From: DATKZH01 sp035528065
GTDB taxonomy: Bacteria; Planctomycetota; Planctomycetia; Pirellulales; Thermoguttaceae
Reading direction: 5' to 3'
DNA: 64,000 bases
Assembly (NCBI GenBank): GCA_035528065.1
Contig: DATKZH010000434.1
Span: 4,381 to 68,380 of the forward strand
The first letter of the stretch is position 1, and each line of letters begins with the position of its first letter. The position numbers were made by a program, and so were the translations under genes. Below the pieces are notes generated by a model, which was not told the origin of the DNA, did not search any database, and saw only the letters and a program-made list of their open reading frames with translations. Below, in pieces: positions 19,017 to 29,392 of the stretch.

Positions 19017-19865
19017 ATGGCCCACGACGATCGACGAGACGGGGCGCCGGAACCGCCGCTCGGGCCCTGGCGGAGCCGGATGCACGAGGTGATCTTCGAG
19101 GCCGACACGCCGGCGGGCAAGGCCTTCGACGTCGTGCTGCTGGTGGTGATCCTCGTGAGCGTGATCGTGGTGATGCTGGACAGCGTGGTCGAGATCCACG
19201 GGCAATACGGGGTTCCGCTGGCCGTCGCCGAATGGACCATTACGATCCTGTTTACCCTGGAATACGCCGCCCGGCTGGCTTGCGTGGTCCGCCCGTCGAA
19301 GTACGCCCTGAGCTTCTACGGGCTGGTCGATCTTCTGGCGTTGGCTCCGACGTATCTGAGCGTGTTCTTTGCGGGGTCGCACTCGCTGTTGGTGATTCGG
19401 GCGATCAGGCTGGTGCGGATTTTCCGCGTGTTCAAGCTTTCCCGCTATCTGACGGAAGCGCAGGCGCTTTGGACCGCGATTCGGGCGACGCGGGAGCGAA
19501 TCGCCGTCTTTCTGGTCGTCGTGTTGACGCTGGTCCTGATCATCGGGTCGGCCATGTACCTGATCGAAGGGGGGCAGGCCGACACGCAATTCACCAGCAT
19601 CCCCCGCGGCGTCTACTGGGCGATCGTCACGATGACGACGGTGGGCTACGGCGACATCGCGCCGCGGACGGTGATCGGCCAGACGCTGGCCGCGGGGGTG
19701 ATGATCCTCGGGTACTCGATCATCATCGTGCCGATCGGCGTCTTTTCGGCCGAGATCGTCGCGGCCCGCAATCGCGGCGTCAGCACGCAGGCCTGCCCCG
19801 CCTGCGCGGCCGAGGGGCACGACCCGGACGCCGCCTACTGCAAGTACTGCGGATCGAAGCTCTAG
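19017..19865 (+). CDS. Voltage-gated-type potassium channel with C-terminal zinc ribbon
   Basis: 282 residues from ATG 19017. Six hydrophobic segments are seen. The fourth is a voltage-sensor-like helix with spaced arginines (LLVIRAIRLVRIFRVFKLSRYL). The pore loop contains the selectivity filter TMTTVGYGD. The cytoplasmic C-terminus ends in a zinc-ribbon-like pair, CPAC and CKYCG, separated by about 17 residues, similar to the tail seen in several bacterial Kch-like channels. It moves K+ across the inner membrane. The open frame extends far upstream, but only the segment from 19017 has protein character. Confidence 0.9.
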   Translation: MAHDDRRDGAPEPPLGPWRSRMHEVIFEADTPAGKAFDVVLLVVILVSVIVVMLDSVVEIHGQYGVPLAVAEWTITILFTLEYAARLACVVRPSKYALSFYGLVDLLALAPTYLSVFFAGSHSLLVIRAIRLVRIFRVFKLSRYLTEAQALWTAIRATRERIAVFLVVVLTLVLIIGSAMYLIEGGQADTQFTSIPRGVYWAIVTMTTVGYGDIAPRTVIGQTLAAGVMILGYSIIIVPIGVFSAEIVAARNRGVSTQACPACAAEGHDPDAAYCKYCGSKL

Positions 19866-19966
19866 CGGTCGGCCCGGCCCCGGCGGTGCCCGTCTACCGG
19901 GATCCCTCGGCGGCTTCCCTGGGGGACGAGAGCCTGTGACGCTTGGCCGGGAAATCGCTTGCCGAT

Positions 19967-20386
19967 TCACGAGGATGCAGCGTTTCGGGCAAGTTCCTTG
20001 CGGACTCGCCTTCGGGCATCCCGGATGGTTCGCATCAGGTCGTGGCGCGCGATGATGCCCACGAGCTTGCCGTCACGCGTCACGGGCAACCGCCGCATGT
20101 GGTTGTTGCGGAAGATGTCGGCCACACGGACCCAGTCCTCGTTTTCCGCCACCGTGCACACGTCGGTAGACATGTAATGGCGAACCTTGTCCCTCTCGGC
20201 CCGACAGTCGCAGATCAATTCCAGCAGGTCGAACTCCGTGATGATTCCTACCAGAGAGCCGGCCGTATCGAGCACCGGCAGGCCGCTGATCTCGTGCTCG
20301 AGCAGCAGGGAGACCGCCTCGTCGATCGTGTCGTCGAGGCGTACGGTGACGACGTCCGTGGTCATGACGTCTTTCGCTTTGAACAT
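19967..20386 (-). CDS. Tandem CBS-domain protein
   Basis: 139 residues made of two CBS domains: FKAKDVMTTDVVTVRLDDTIDEAV...GLPVLDTAGSLVGIITEFDLL, and HYMSTDVCTVAENEDWVRVADIF...RLPVTRDGKLVGIIARHDLM. CBS pairs bind adenine nucleotides and regulate partner proteins. ATG 20386 is preceded by AGGAG. The gene is the last of the leftward chemotaxis run, 41 bases after CheX, and may be co-transcribed. Which partner it serves is unknown. Confidence 0.88.
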   Translation of the reverse strand: MFKAKDVMTTDVVTVRLDDTIDEAVSLLLEHEISGLPVLDTAGSLVGIITEFDLLELICDCRAERDKVRHYMSTDVCTVAENEDWVRVADIFRNNHMRRLPVTRDGKLVGIIARHDLMRTIRDARRRVRKELARNAASS

Positions 20387-20427
20387 GGCGCACTCCTGTC
20401 GAGGATGGTGGCATGCAGGCTTCCGGC

Positions 20428-20919
20428 TCAGCCCCCGCTTCCGACTCCTGCGGCGGGCGCGGGTTGTTCGAGGAGCCCGACCTCCACGGCGACGGAGCCC
20501 CACCGGCAGCCGAAGGGAATGCAGATCGGTGTTACTCTCCTGGGAAACTCAATGGAATGCCATTTTCCGGTAATCACGGTGGGAAGGCTGACGGTCAACT
20601 TCAGGTGCTCAAGCTGGGACTTGGCCCCGCCGGCGATGATGTTCGTCAATTCACCGACCGCATCGGCCACGTCGGCGTTGATCTCGGTGGGCCGCTCCCC
20701 GAGCATCGCCGCGGCGGCGCTGAGGGCCGCTTCCCGGCTGAGGCTGAGCACCACCGTCCCTTTGGCCTTGCCCGAAAGCCCGATCACGCCGCTCACTTCG
20801 TGTTCCGGCCGGACCCCGCCCTTGACGTAGGGCTCTTGGCGTGTGAGCTGGCAATTCAGCATCGTTTGGAACGTGGAAATCGTGCTCGTGAGAAACGGAT
20901 TGATGTATTCGACTTTCAC
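20428..20919 (-). CDS. cheX: CheX-like chemotaxis phosphatase
   Basis: 163 residues from GTG 20919, preceded by GAGG. The N-terminus VEYINPFLTSTISTFQTML and the single ExxN active-site motif in VGELTNIIAGGAKSQLE are typical of CheX, which dephosphorylates CheY-P. The C-terminal 20 residues are Pro/Ala/Gly-rich. It sits 64 bases downstream of the hybrid kinase gene. With CheC it gives this locus two CheY-P phosphatase candidates. Confidence 0.85.
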   Translation of the reverse strand: MKVEYINPFLTSTISTFQTMLNCQLTRQEPYVKGGVRPEHEVSGVIGLSGKAKGTVVLSLSREAALSAAAAMLGERPTEINADVADAVGELTNIIAGGAKSQLEHLKLTVSLPTVITGKWHSIEFPRRVTPICIPFGCRWGSVAVEVGLLEQPAPAAGVGSGG

Positions 20920-20983
20920 GGTTATCCTCTTCGTTCAATGGGAAGCTCTGTTGCGTTGGCCAGCGGCGCAGAGCTTCTGCACC

Positions 20984-22756
<1,773 letters not shown>

Positions 22757-22836
22757 TGGGATGTTCCCGTCATTTCGAAATTCTCAAGGTACTGGACGGA
22801 ATCGGCGGCGCGTTCACAGTTGGCCGGTTGTCGGTC

Positions 22837-23211
22837 TCAGGCGGTATCCTCGGGGGATAGCTGTTCGAGGCTGTCCTGGAGGTTGTGCTTATCGAACGGC
22901 TTGGCCACGAAATCGGCGGCCCCGGCCTTGAACGCGTTCTTGAGGACGCCTCGTTGCTCCAGGGCGCTGACAATGAGGACCTTCGCGTGCGGGTCGAATT
23001 CCATGATGCCGTGCAGGGCGTGAAGTCCGTCGTGTTCGGGCATCACCAGGTCGAGGGTGACGGCATCGGGACTCAGTTCGCGGTAACGGTCGATGGCTTC
23101 CTGACCGTTGGCGGCTTCACCGACGATCTCCCAGCCGGCGCTTCGGGCCATGTCCTTGATGATCTCACGGATGATGAGGGCATCATCGGCGACCAGTAGT
23201 GTTCTCGTCAT
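22837..23211 (-). CDS. cheY: CheY-like response regulator
   Basis: 124 residues, a single receiver domain: acidic pair D9-D10, phospho-acceptor D54 (VTLDLVMPEHDG), conserved Lys K104 (FVAKPFD). No output domain. It is located directly downstream of CheD in the chemotaxis run, 54 bases away, so it is the likely target of CheA and of the CheC/CheX phosphatases. It should carry the signal to a flagellar motor or another output outside the window. Confidence 0.92.
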   Translation of the reverse strand: MTRTLLVADDALIIREIIKDMARSAGWEIVGEAANGQEAIDRYRELSPDAVTLDLVMPEHDGLHALHGIMEFDPHAKVLIVSALEQRGVLKNAFKAGAADFVAKPFDKHNLQDSLEQLSPEDTA

Positions 23212-23265
23212 GGTTTTGGTCTCCCACGTGGAGGAGTCGCGTTTGGCATTCGTGTTGGCGTCAAG

Positions 23266-23757
23266 CTAGAGAATTCTTGGGGGGAGTCCGGCGTTCTCGA
23301 TGGTGATCTGTCCGTTGGAGCAATCGAAGGACATACGGCGTCCCTTGGTCCCACCGACGTCCCGTGCGGCGACTCGGATCCCGGCTCGCGTGAGTTCCCG
23401 GGTGACGGCCTCGACGTTGGCATCGCCGATTTTCAGGGGGCCGGTACTGTCGAACATGTTGGCGCCGCCGGTGAGTTTCGCCGTCAAGCCGTGGGAAGGG
23501 ACGCCCATCTGCTTGAGCAGCGTGAGCATGTGGGGGACCGCGGTGTCGGCGAATTTGCCGGGCACGCCGTTTCGTCCGGCGGAGTCAGGGAGGACGACGT
23601 GAGCCACCACGCCGGCCCGAAGTCGGGGGTGATAGAGAGCCACCGCGACGCACGACCCGAGGATCGCCTTCATCCGTTCCGGTGCCCGGCCGGCGGTAGC
23701 CTGCCCCATGCCGACCATTGTTTCTCCGGCGATTTGCCTAGCGATACAAGAGGACAT
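23266..23757 (-). CDS. cheD: CheD chemoreceptor glutamine deamidase
   Basis: 163 residues from ATG 23757, with AGGAG upstream. The family signature LGSCVAVALYHPRLRAGVVAHVVLP contains the catalytic Cys (C36) and His (H53). The rest (KLTGGANMF and NVEAVTRELTRAGIRVAARDVGGTKGR) matches CheD throughout. CheD deamidates receptor glutamines and is usually regulated by CheC, whose gene lies immediately upstream here, 46 bases away. Confidence 0.93.
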   Translation of the reverse strand: MSSCIARQIAGETMVGMGQATAGRAPERMKAILGSCVAVALYHPRLRAGVVAHVVLPDSAGRNGVPGKFADTAVPHMLTLLKQMGVPSHGLTAKLTGGANMFDSTGPLKIGDANVEAVTRELTRAGIRVAARDVGGTKGRRMSFDCSNGQITIENAGLPPRIL

Positions 23758-23803
23758 CAAATCATCTCCTGCCGGCTGTTGCTCGGCGGATGTTGTCTCG
23801 TCT

Positions 23804-24424
23804 TCAGTGTGCGGAGTGAAGCGCTTGTTCCATGGCCCGTCGCATCGCCTGGGTGGGAACAAAGAGGACGCGCCAGTCGAGTTGCTTGTTCTTGTAGCGG
23901 AAGCCAATACGGCAGATCAGCAATTCGTCGCAAGTCAGCGCTTGGGCCATCAGCGCCTGCTGGAGCACGCTGGCCGCGTAATCCTGAATGAAATAGGGGG
24001 CGGAGGGGACCAAGTCGGTGTTGATCAGCCGCGTCAGGGCGTTCATGTACGCACACCCCAGGATGTTCCCGGTCTCGGTCAGCGCCGATTTCTCCGGCTC
24101 CGTCCACTCGGGGTCGGTCTCGGGTTCGCGGCCCAGCAGGGAAGCTGCCAGTTGTCGTGCGCTGTCGTCGTCGAAGACGAGAATCATGTTTCCGCCTACT
24201 TCCCCTCTTAGAGCGAGGACGACCATGGTCAGCAGTTCGTCGCCGATGTTCAGCTCGTTGGCGACGTCCTCCAGGGGGATCTCCCGGACTTCGTCGAGCG
24301 CGACCGTGATCAACCCATCGGTCCACCGGCACATGACCGCGGAGGCGTCGTGGGTCGCCGAAGCGAACAACTCGTGGAGGACCTCCAACCGGGGACCGTC
24401 ATCACGGAAGGAATCAGTCATCAT
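23804..24424 (-). CDS. cheC: CheC-like phosphatase/CheD regulator
   Basis: 206 residues from ATG 24424 with AGGAG 6 bases upstream. It has the CheC fold pattern, with one clear ExxN active-site motif in LTETGNILGCAYMNALTRLI. I do not see the second, N-terminal active site found in classical CheC (that region reads IPLEDVANELNIGDELLTM), so it may have one catalytic centre. It lies between cheA (9 bases) and cheD, as in Bacillus/Thermotoga-type systems. Confidence 0.85.
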   Translation of the reverse strand: MMTDSFRDDGPRLEVLHELFASATHDASAVMCRWTDGLITVALDEVREIPLEDVANELNIGDELLTMVVLALRGEVGGNMILVFDDDSARQLAASLLGREPETDPEWTEPEKSALTETGNILGCAYMNALTRLINTDLVPSAPYFIQDYAASVLQQALMAQALTCDELLICRIGFRYKNKQLDWRVLFVPTQAMRRAMEQALHSAH

Positions 24425-24433
24425 TCGATACTC

Positions 24434-27400
24434 CTAACAGACGGCGGCAGCCGTGTTGCTCTGGGACGCCAGATCGACCAGGGCGGCCGTATCGAGGATC
24501 AGCGAGATCCGGCCATCTCCAAGGACGCTGGCGCCTGCAATCCCCGGGACATTCTCATAGTTCTCGGCCAAGGACTTGATCACGACGTCCTGTTCGCCGA
24601 TGACACGGTCGACGGCCAGGCCGATTTCACGTCCCCTCTCACCGACGATCACCAACGTGGCGTCCTCGGAGTGGCGTTCGCCGGCAGCACGAACCGTGCC
24701 GTGGAAGCTGAGGACGTCGGCGAGTCTCACCAGGGAGATCACGCGTCCGCGGACCTGCGCCATCGTTCGCCCATGGATTCTGCTGAGGTCGCCTCCGCCA
24801 ACACGGACGATTTCGACCACGGCCTCCATGGGCATGGCGAAGACGTCTCCGGCGATCTCGACCGTGAGGGAGGGTAGAATCGCGAGAGTCAGAGGGAGCC
24901 TGATCGTGATCACGGTGCCTTGGCCGGTCGTGCTCTCGGCATCCACGGTTCCGTTCAGGTCCTCGATCTTGGACTTCACGATGTCCATTCCCATTCCCCG
25001 ACCGGAGATATCGGTCACTTCCTTGGCCGTGGTCAGCCCCGGCTCCCAGATCATCTGATGGAGTTGATGGGGGGTCATCTTGTCGGCATCGGCCTGGGTG
25101 AGGATCCCCTTCTCCAGGCATTTGTGGAGAATGCGATCGGTGTCGAGCCCTTTGCCGTCGTCGGAGACCTGGATCACAATGCTGTTGCCCCGGTGGAATG
25201 CGTTCAGAGTCACGGTTCCCTGGCGGGGCTTCCCGGCGGCTTCCCTCTCCTCGGGCGACTCGATGCCGTGATCCGCGGAATTGCGGACCATGTGGACGAG
25301 CGGGTCTCCCAGCTCGTCGATCATCCGCTTGTCGAGCTCGGTCTTCTCGCCGCTGATTTCCAGCCGGATGTTCTTTCCGTTTGCCCGGGTGACGTCCCGT
25401 ATCACGCGATTGAACCGAGCGAACAGCGGACCGATGGGGACCATTCGGGTGTCCATCACGCTCTGCTGGATTCCCTCGGTCACCCGGTTGAGCTGGTGAA
25501 TCGCCTCGGATAGATCCCGGACGCAGTCACGCGCTTGAGCCAGAGTCTGCATCTCCCGGCGGACCGGTTCCAGGTCGTTCTGGATCCGACGGACGCGGCT
25601 GCGCAATAGTTGTAGGCCTGTTGCTTGGGAGTGTTGGGCGTCGGAGCGAAGCTCGCACTGGCCGCCGATCTTGTCCAGTTCGGCGAACACCTTGTTCAGG
25701 GCCTGCACCGATTGCTTGCAGTGGAGCACGGACTTGAGGCTGTCACCGATCTGAGCGAACTGGGCCTTGTTGATCACCAACTGGCCGGCGAGGTCCATCA
25801 GGTGGTCCAGCCGGTCGATGTCGACGCGCACGGTCTCGGTGGGCCGGCTGGCGTTTTCCGGCGCCCGCCCTCCGGCTTCACGGGCAGGTGGCTTCGGGGG
25901 CGGGCTGCATCGGGATGACGCGGCAGCGGCGTTTTTGGCGGGCGGATCGGCTTCGGCGCTTGCAGGCTTGGAGTCGTCATGTCCGCCGGCGTCGGAATCG
26001 ACGGGGGCCGGCCCAGTATTCGACTTCGCGGGAGGCGTCCCCTCGGGCTTGGAGCCGGGTTGAGCCGGAGGCGAACCGCCGGCAAGTGGTTCGACCGTGA
26101 TCGCCTGCACGCCGGCGACGCGGAGTTGCTCGGCGAGGGTTTCCCGAGACTGGTCGCAGGTAACTTGGAAGCGAAGGGAATCGAGATTCTCGACCTCGTC
26201 GAGCTTCTCCGCCGGCGGGTCACAGTACGAGACCTCACCGAGCTTGGCCAACTTCTCGCAAATCAGTTGGGCCTTGAGCCCGGCGACCCGCAAATCGGGT
26301 TGAAACTGCACGTGGCCGACAAAGGTTGTTCGGTTCCCACCGGCCATCGCGCTGGCTTCGGCGGGCGAGGTCCGACCACTCTCGGAGGTCGAAGCCGTGA
26401 CTTTCTCCGGTGCGGTGTCGTCGACCGCGGGCGCCGGTTCGTCGCCGGACCGGTCGTCGGCGCGGGAATCCGCCGATCCGGCCTCGAGCAGTTCGTGGGC
26501 CAGTTGGCCGAATTGATCTGAACGGGGTCTTCCCCGCTTCAGATCGGCTACGTACTGCCGCAGCCCGTCCGTACACTTGAGCATCACGTCCGTGAGTTCA
26601 GGCGAGAGCCTGGCCTGCGTCTCCCCGAGGCCTTCCAGCAGATCCTCCATCAGGTGAGCCAATTTGGCGGCGCGGTTCAGGCCGACGGCGGCCGCCGATC
26701 CTTTGATCTTGTGCGCGGTAGCCAGCAGACGCCTCAACTCGTCGCCCTCCCCGCCGTCTTCCAATGCCAGCAGGGTTCCGGTGAGATCGTCGAGGGACAA
26801 TTCGGCCTCGTCGATGAAGATCGAGAGGTACCTATCCGAGATCTCCTCTTCGTCCTTCAGGTCCCCGAGCGGGTCGGTCTCGGGCCCGGGATTTGAGCCG
26901 GCCACGGGAGGCGGAAGATCCGGCGATTCCGCCGCTGTGCCGGGGACGGATGATTCGGTCGTTGCGCCTGGGACTCCCGTGGCAAGCGCCCGCTCCGCGT
27001 CCGCCTGCGACGCCTGCTTTCGCTCCACTCCGGCCGATTGGAGTAACCGACGAATCCCCTCGATCACCGCGTCGCAGTCGACCGGTTCGGCGCCGGGCTC
27101 TTTGAGCAGGTCGACCAGGGCGGTCAACTGGTCCAAGCCCATGAACATCAGATCGACCACGTCGCCGTTGATGGTAAGCTCGTCCTTGCGTGCGGCGTCG
27201 AAGACGTTCTCGACCTTGTGAGTCAGGTTGTTGATGTCACTGAGCCCGAGCATCGCCGACAGCCCTTTGAGGCTGTGGGCTGCGCGGAACATTTCGTTCA
27301 ATAGATCCTCGTCGCAGCGCTGGTCGTGATCCTCGTCGAGCGACTGGGCCCACTCGTCCAGTTGGAGAAGGTTCTCGTTGAGCTGAGCGAGCAACTGGTC

Positions 27401-27472
27401 CGACTCGTCGAGGAAGTCGCTCAGCAGGCTGTTCAGCAGGTCGTCCTGAGTGTCAGGCGGCGAATCGCTCAT
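24434..27472 (-). CDS. cheA: CheA chemotaxis histidine kinase with two Hpt domains
   Basis: 1012 residues from ATG 27472, with GGAG 6 bases upstream; ATG 27484 is a weaker alternative. Two Hpt domains: the first with AAHSLKGLSAML (H66), the second with ATAHKIKGSAAAVG near residue 250. An acidic/Pro-rich linker, a P2-like ferredoxin fold (about 370-470) and a second linker follow. P3 starts at DLAGQLVINKAQFAQ, P4 contains HMVRNSADHGIESPEER and ISGRGMGMDIVKSKI, and P5 is a CheW-like domain to the C-terminus. It is about 350 residues longer than E. coli CheA because of the extra Hpt and linkers. It autophosphorylates and passes phosphate to CheY. Confidence 0.94.
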   Translation of the reverse strand: MSDSPPDTQDDLLNSLLSDFLDESDQLLAQLNENLLQLDEWAQSLDEDHDQRCDEDLLNEMFRAAHSLKGLSAMLGLSDINNLTHKVENVFDAARKDELTINGDVVDLMFMGLDQLTALVDLLKEPGAEPVDCDAVIEGIRRLLQSAGVERKQASQADAERALATGVPGATTESSVPGTAAESPDLPPPVAGSNPGPETDPLGDLKDEEEISDRYLSIFIDEAELSLDDLTGTLLALEDGGEGDELRRLLATAHKIKGSAAAVGLNRAAKLAHLMEDLLEGLGETQARLSPELTDVMLKCTDGLRQYVADLKRGRPRSDQFGQLAHELLEAGSADSRADDRSGDEPAPAVDDTAPEKVTASTSESGRTSPAEASAMAGGNRTTFVGHVQFQPDLRVAGLKAQLICEKLAKLGEVSYCDPPAEKLDEVENLDSLRFQVTCDQSRETLAEQLRVAGVQAITVEPLAGGSPPAQPGSKPEGTPPAKSNTGPAPVDSDAGGHDDSKPASAEADPPAKNAAAASSRCSPPPKPPAREAGGRAPENASRPTETVRVDIDRLDHLMDLAGQLVINKAQFAQIGDSLKSVLHCKQSVQALNKVFAELDKIGGQCELRSDAQHSQATGLQLLRSRVRRIQNDLEPVRREMQTLAQARDCVRDLSEAIHQLNRVTEGIQQSVMDTRMVPIGPLFARFNRVIRDVTRANGKNIRLEISGEKTELDKRMIDELGDPLVHMVRNSADHGIESPEEREAAGKPRQGTVTLNAFHRGNSIVIQVSDDGKGLDTDRILHKCLEKGILTQADADKMTPHQLHQMIWEPGLTTAKEVTDISGRGMGMDIVKSKIEDLNGTVDAESTTGQGTVITIRLPLTLAILPSLTVEIAGDVFAMPMEAVVEIVRVGGGDLSRIHGRTMAQVRGRVISLVRLADVLSFHGTVRAAGERHSEDATLVIVGERGREIGLAVDRVIGEQDVVIKSLAENYENVPGIAGASVLGDGRISLILDTAALVDLASQSNTAAAVC

Positions 27473-27484
27473 CGGGAACTCCAT

Positions 27485-28360
27485 TTACTTCTGCGGCCGC
27501 TGATAGAGCCACGGCTGCCATCGCACGTAGTCTTTCACCAGATCGGCGATTCCCTCGGCGGGGCCTGCCACGAGCAAGCCGCCCGGGCGAATCGCCGGAT
27601 GCACGTTGTCCATCACTTGCTGCTTCGAGGCGGGGGCGAAGTAGATCAGCACGTTCTTGAGAAACACCAGATCGAACGGCCGCTCACGGAGCGGGTCGAG
27701 CAGGTTGTGCTGACGGAAGCTGACCATCTCGGTGAGCACGCTTCGCGCCTGCCAGAGCTCCGCATCCTTGGCCTTGACGAAGTACCGCTTCTCGTAGGCG
27801 TCGGGCACGAGCCGCATCGCCCGTTCTCCGAACACGCCCCTTCGGGCCTGCTCCACCGCCCCGATCCCGACGTCGGTACCGAGGATCCGGATGCTCCACT
27901 GCTGGTAGCTTGGCAGGCAGGCGGCGATGCAGCAGGCGGCGGTGAAGACCTCGTCGCCGGTGCTACAGGCGGCCGACCAGATTCTCAGCGACCGCTGCCT
28001 CTTGCCGGAACGGGCATCCGCGGCGCACTGCGGCAGATAAACCTCCCGAAACCACCGCCACTGGCCCTCGTCGCGGAACAGATAGGTCTCGTGGGTGGTG
28101 ATTTCCTGGAGGAACGCGTCCCACTCGGGATCACCGGGACGCAGTCCGCTCAAGTGCTTGTAGTACGCTCCGAAGCTTCGGATGCCCGTCGCCTGAAGTC
28201 GTCTTCGCAGACGATTGGAAAGCAGCGTCTTTTTCTGCGGCGGGACACGGATTCCCGTCCGGCGATAGATCAGCTCGGCGTACTGCGACAACTGGGCGTC
28301 GGTCACCTGTTCGAGGTTTCCGGGCGGGACCGTTGGTTTGGCGACCTCAGTCAGCGTCAT
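27485..28360 (-). CDS. cheR: CheR chemoreceptor methyltransferase
   Basis: 291 residues. The N-terminal helical domain ends with THETYLFRDEGQWRWF, the CheR TxFFR-like motif in a variant form. The SAM-binding part has RIWSAACSTGDEVFTAA (usually SAGCSTGEEPYS), LGTDVGIGAVEQARRGVF and LVFLKNVLIYFAPASKQQV. It methylates glutamates on chemoreceptors. The gene is 12 bases upstream of cheA, and its start is overlapped by 14 bases by a 60-residue gene. No CheB methylesterase occurs in the window. Confidence 0.93.
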   Translation of the reverse strand: MTLTEVAKPTVPPGNLEQVTDAQLSQYAELIYRRTGIRVPPQKKTLLSNRLRRRLQATGIRSFGAYYKHLSGLRPGDPEWDAFLQEITTHETYLFRDEGQWRWFREVYLPQCAADARSGKRQRSLRIWSAACSTGDEVFTAACCIAACLPSYQQWSIRILGTDVGIGAVEQARRGVFGERAMRLVPDAYEKRYFVKAKDAELWQARSVLTEMVSFRQHNLLDPLRERPFDLVFLKNVLIYFAPASKQQVMDNVHPAIRPGGLLVAGPAEGIADLVKDYVRWQPWLYQRPQK

Positions 28361-28529
28361 GGATGGGGGGCTCCAGTTGCTGCAAACGCTGGCGCTGCCT
28401 TTCGATGGCGTCAGCCAGTGCGTACAAATGGGGTCGTTGCTTTTCGGGAAGCGAGTCGATTTTCCAGCGGAGCCTTGTCAGCTTCTCCTCGAAGCTCTCG
28501 CCGGTTTTCGGCCGTTTGCGATGGGACAT
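28347..28529 (-). CDS. 60-residue basic helical protein in the chemotaxis run
   Basis: ATG 28529 follows AAGGAG at ideal spacing, and the 60-codon frame ends 14 bases inside cheR, so translation is well supported. The protein is charged and helical (EEKLTRLRWKIDSLPEKQRPHLYALADAIERQRQRLQQLE), probably one or two coiled helices. I recognise no family. By position it may be a small chemotaxis adaptor or a CheR regulator. Confidence 0.7.
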   Translation of the reverse strand: MSHRKRPKTGESFEEKLTRLRWKIDSLPEKQRPHLYALADAIERQRQRLQQLEPPIHDAD

Positions 28530-28618
28530 GCCGTTCTCCTTGCCCGTGTATTCGTGTCGCAGAAAACCGCCGGGGGCCGCGCCCGGCCTCCGGCGGCAGT
28601 TCGCCGGCGCGAGACTCC

Positions 28619-29170
28619 TTAGCCGCGTTGCTGGGCGCCGGCGACCGTGTCGTGCAGTGCGGCTCTCTCTTCTTCCCCGAAGAGCTGGTCCACGTCCAGG
28701 AGGATCAGCAAGTGTTCCTCCAGCCGCACCAGCCCGGTCATGTACTCGTTGCCCAGGCTGGCCACCGTGGGCGGGGCCTCGCAAATCTGATCGCCCGATA
28801 CGCGCAGCACCTCGCTGACCGCGTCGACGACGATGCCGATCGTGCGGCTGCCCACGTTGAGCACCATGATCCGGCTCTCGTCGGTCAGGTCTCCCTCGGC
28901 CAATCCGAACCGGGCCCTCAGGTCGATCACCGGGATGACCGTGCTGCGGAGGTTGATGAGCCCCTTGATGTAGTGGGGCGTTTCTGGGACCTGGGTGATC
29001 TGGCCCATCAGGATGATCTCGCGGATCTTGGTGATCTCGATCCCGTAGGTTTCCTCACCCAGCTTGAAGCTGACCAACTGCATCGAGTCGGCCGTGGCCG
29101 CAAGGCCGGTTTGCGAGCCTGCCGACACGGCTTGGCCTTGTGCCGGCGCTTCTAGTGTGGTGGTGGACAT
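28619..29170 (-). CDS. cheW: CheW coupling protein
   Basis: 183 residues from ATG 29170 (GGAG 8 bases upstream); ATG 29176 is too close to that site. After a 30-residue Ala/Thr-rich leader the protein is a standard CheW SH3-like fold: LVSFKLGEETYGIEITKIREIILM, ETPHYIKGLINLRSTVIPVIDLRARFGL, SRTIGIVVDAVSEVLRV, LVRLEEHLLILLDVDQLF. It bridges receptors and CheA. It is separated from the chemoreceptor gene by repeats and a terminator-like hairpin, and from the 60-residue gene by 89 bases. Confidence 0.94.
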   Translation of the reverse strand: MSTTTLEAPAQGQAVSAGSQTGLAATADSMQLVSFKLGEETYGIEITKIREIILMGQITQVPETPHYIKGLINLRSTVIPVIDLRARFGLAEGDLTDESRIMVLNVGSRTIGIVVDAVSEVLRVSGDQICEAPPTVASLGNEYMTGLVRLEEHLLILLDVDQLFGEEERAALHDTVAGAQQRG

Positions 29171-29226
29171 GTTCATTTCTCCGATATTGTGTGGTTGTGG
29201 ACGTGGGATCGCAGCGCCTTCGTTCT

Positions 29227-29327
29227 GGTTCCCACGCTTTTCGTGGGGACCCGTTTTCCGACGCTTTGCGTCGAGCTCGTGGACGCGAAGCGTTTGAATC
29301 TGCGTTCCCACGCAAAGCGTGGGAACG
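29227..29327. repeat. Palindromic repeat cluster between receptor and cheW
   Basis: GGTTCCCACGC-N4-GTGGGGACC (29227-29252, imperfect), CGACGCTTTGCGTCG near 29260, and a perfect CGTTCCCACGC-AAA-GCGTGGGAACG (29303-29327) with 11-bp arms. The last has the same layout (CGTTCCCA-x-TGGGAACG) as the hairpin at 7491-7515, so they belong to one repeat family. Confidence 0.85.
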
Positions 29328-29345
29328 AGGATACCGACAAGAGGT

Positions 29346-29377
29346 AAGGGTGGCCCCGGCATGCCGAGGCCACCCTT
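29346..29377 (-). terminator. Terminator-like hairpin downstream of the chemoreceptor gene
   Basis: AAGGGTGGCC and GGCCACCCTT arms flank a CGGCATGCCG core, making one long stem at 29346-29377. It lies 16 bases after the receptor stop in the direction of transcription and before cheW. There is no long U-tract, so it may partially terminate or stabilise the upstream message, giving unequal receptor and Che levels. Confidence 0.5.
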
Positions 29378-29392
29378 TCCCTGCCTTCGGTT

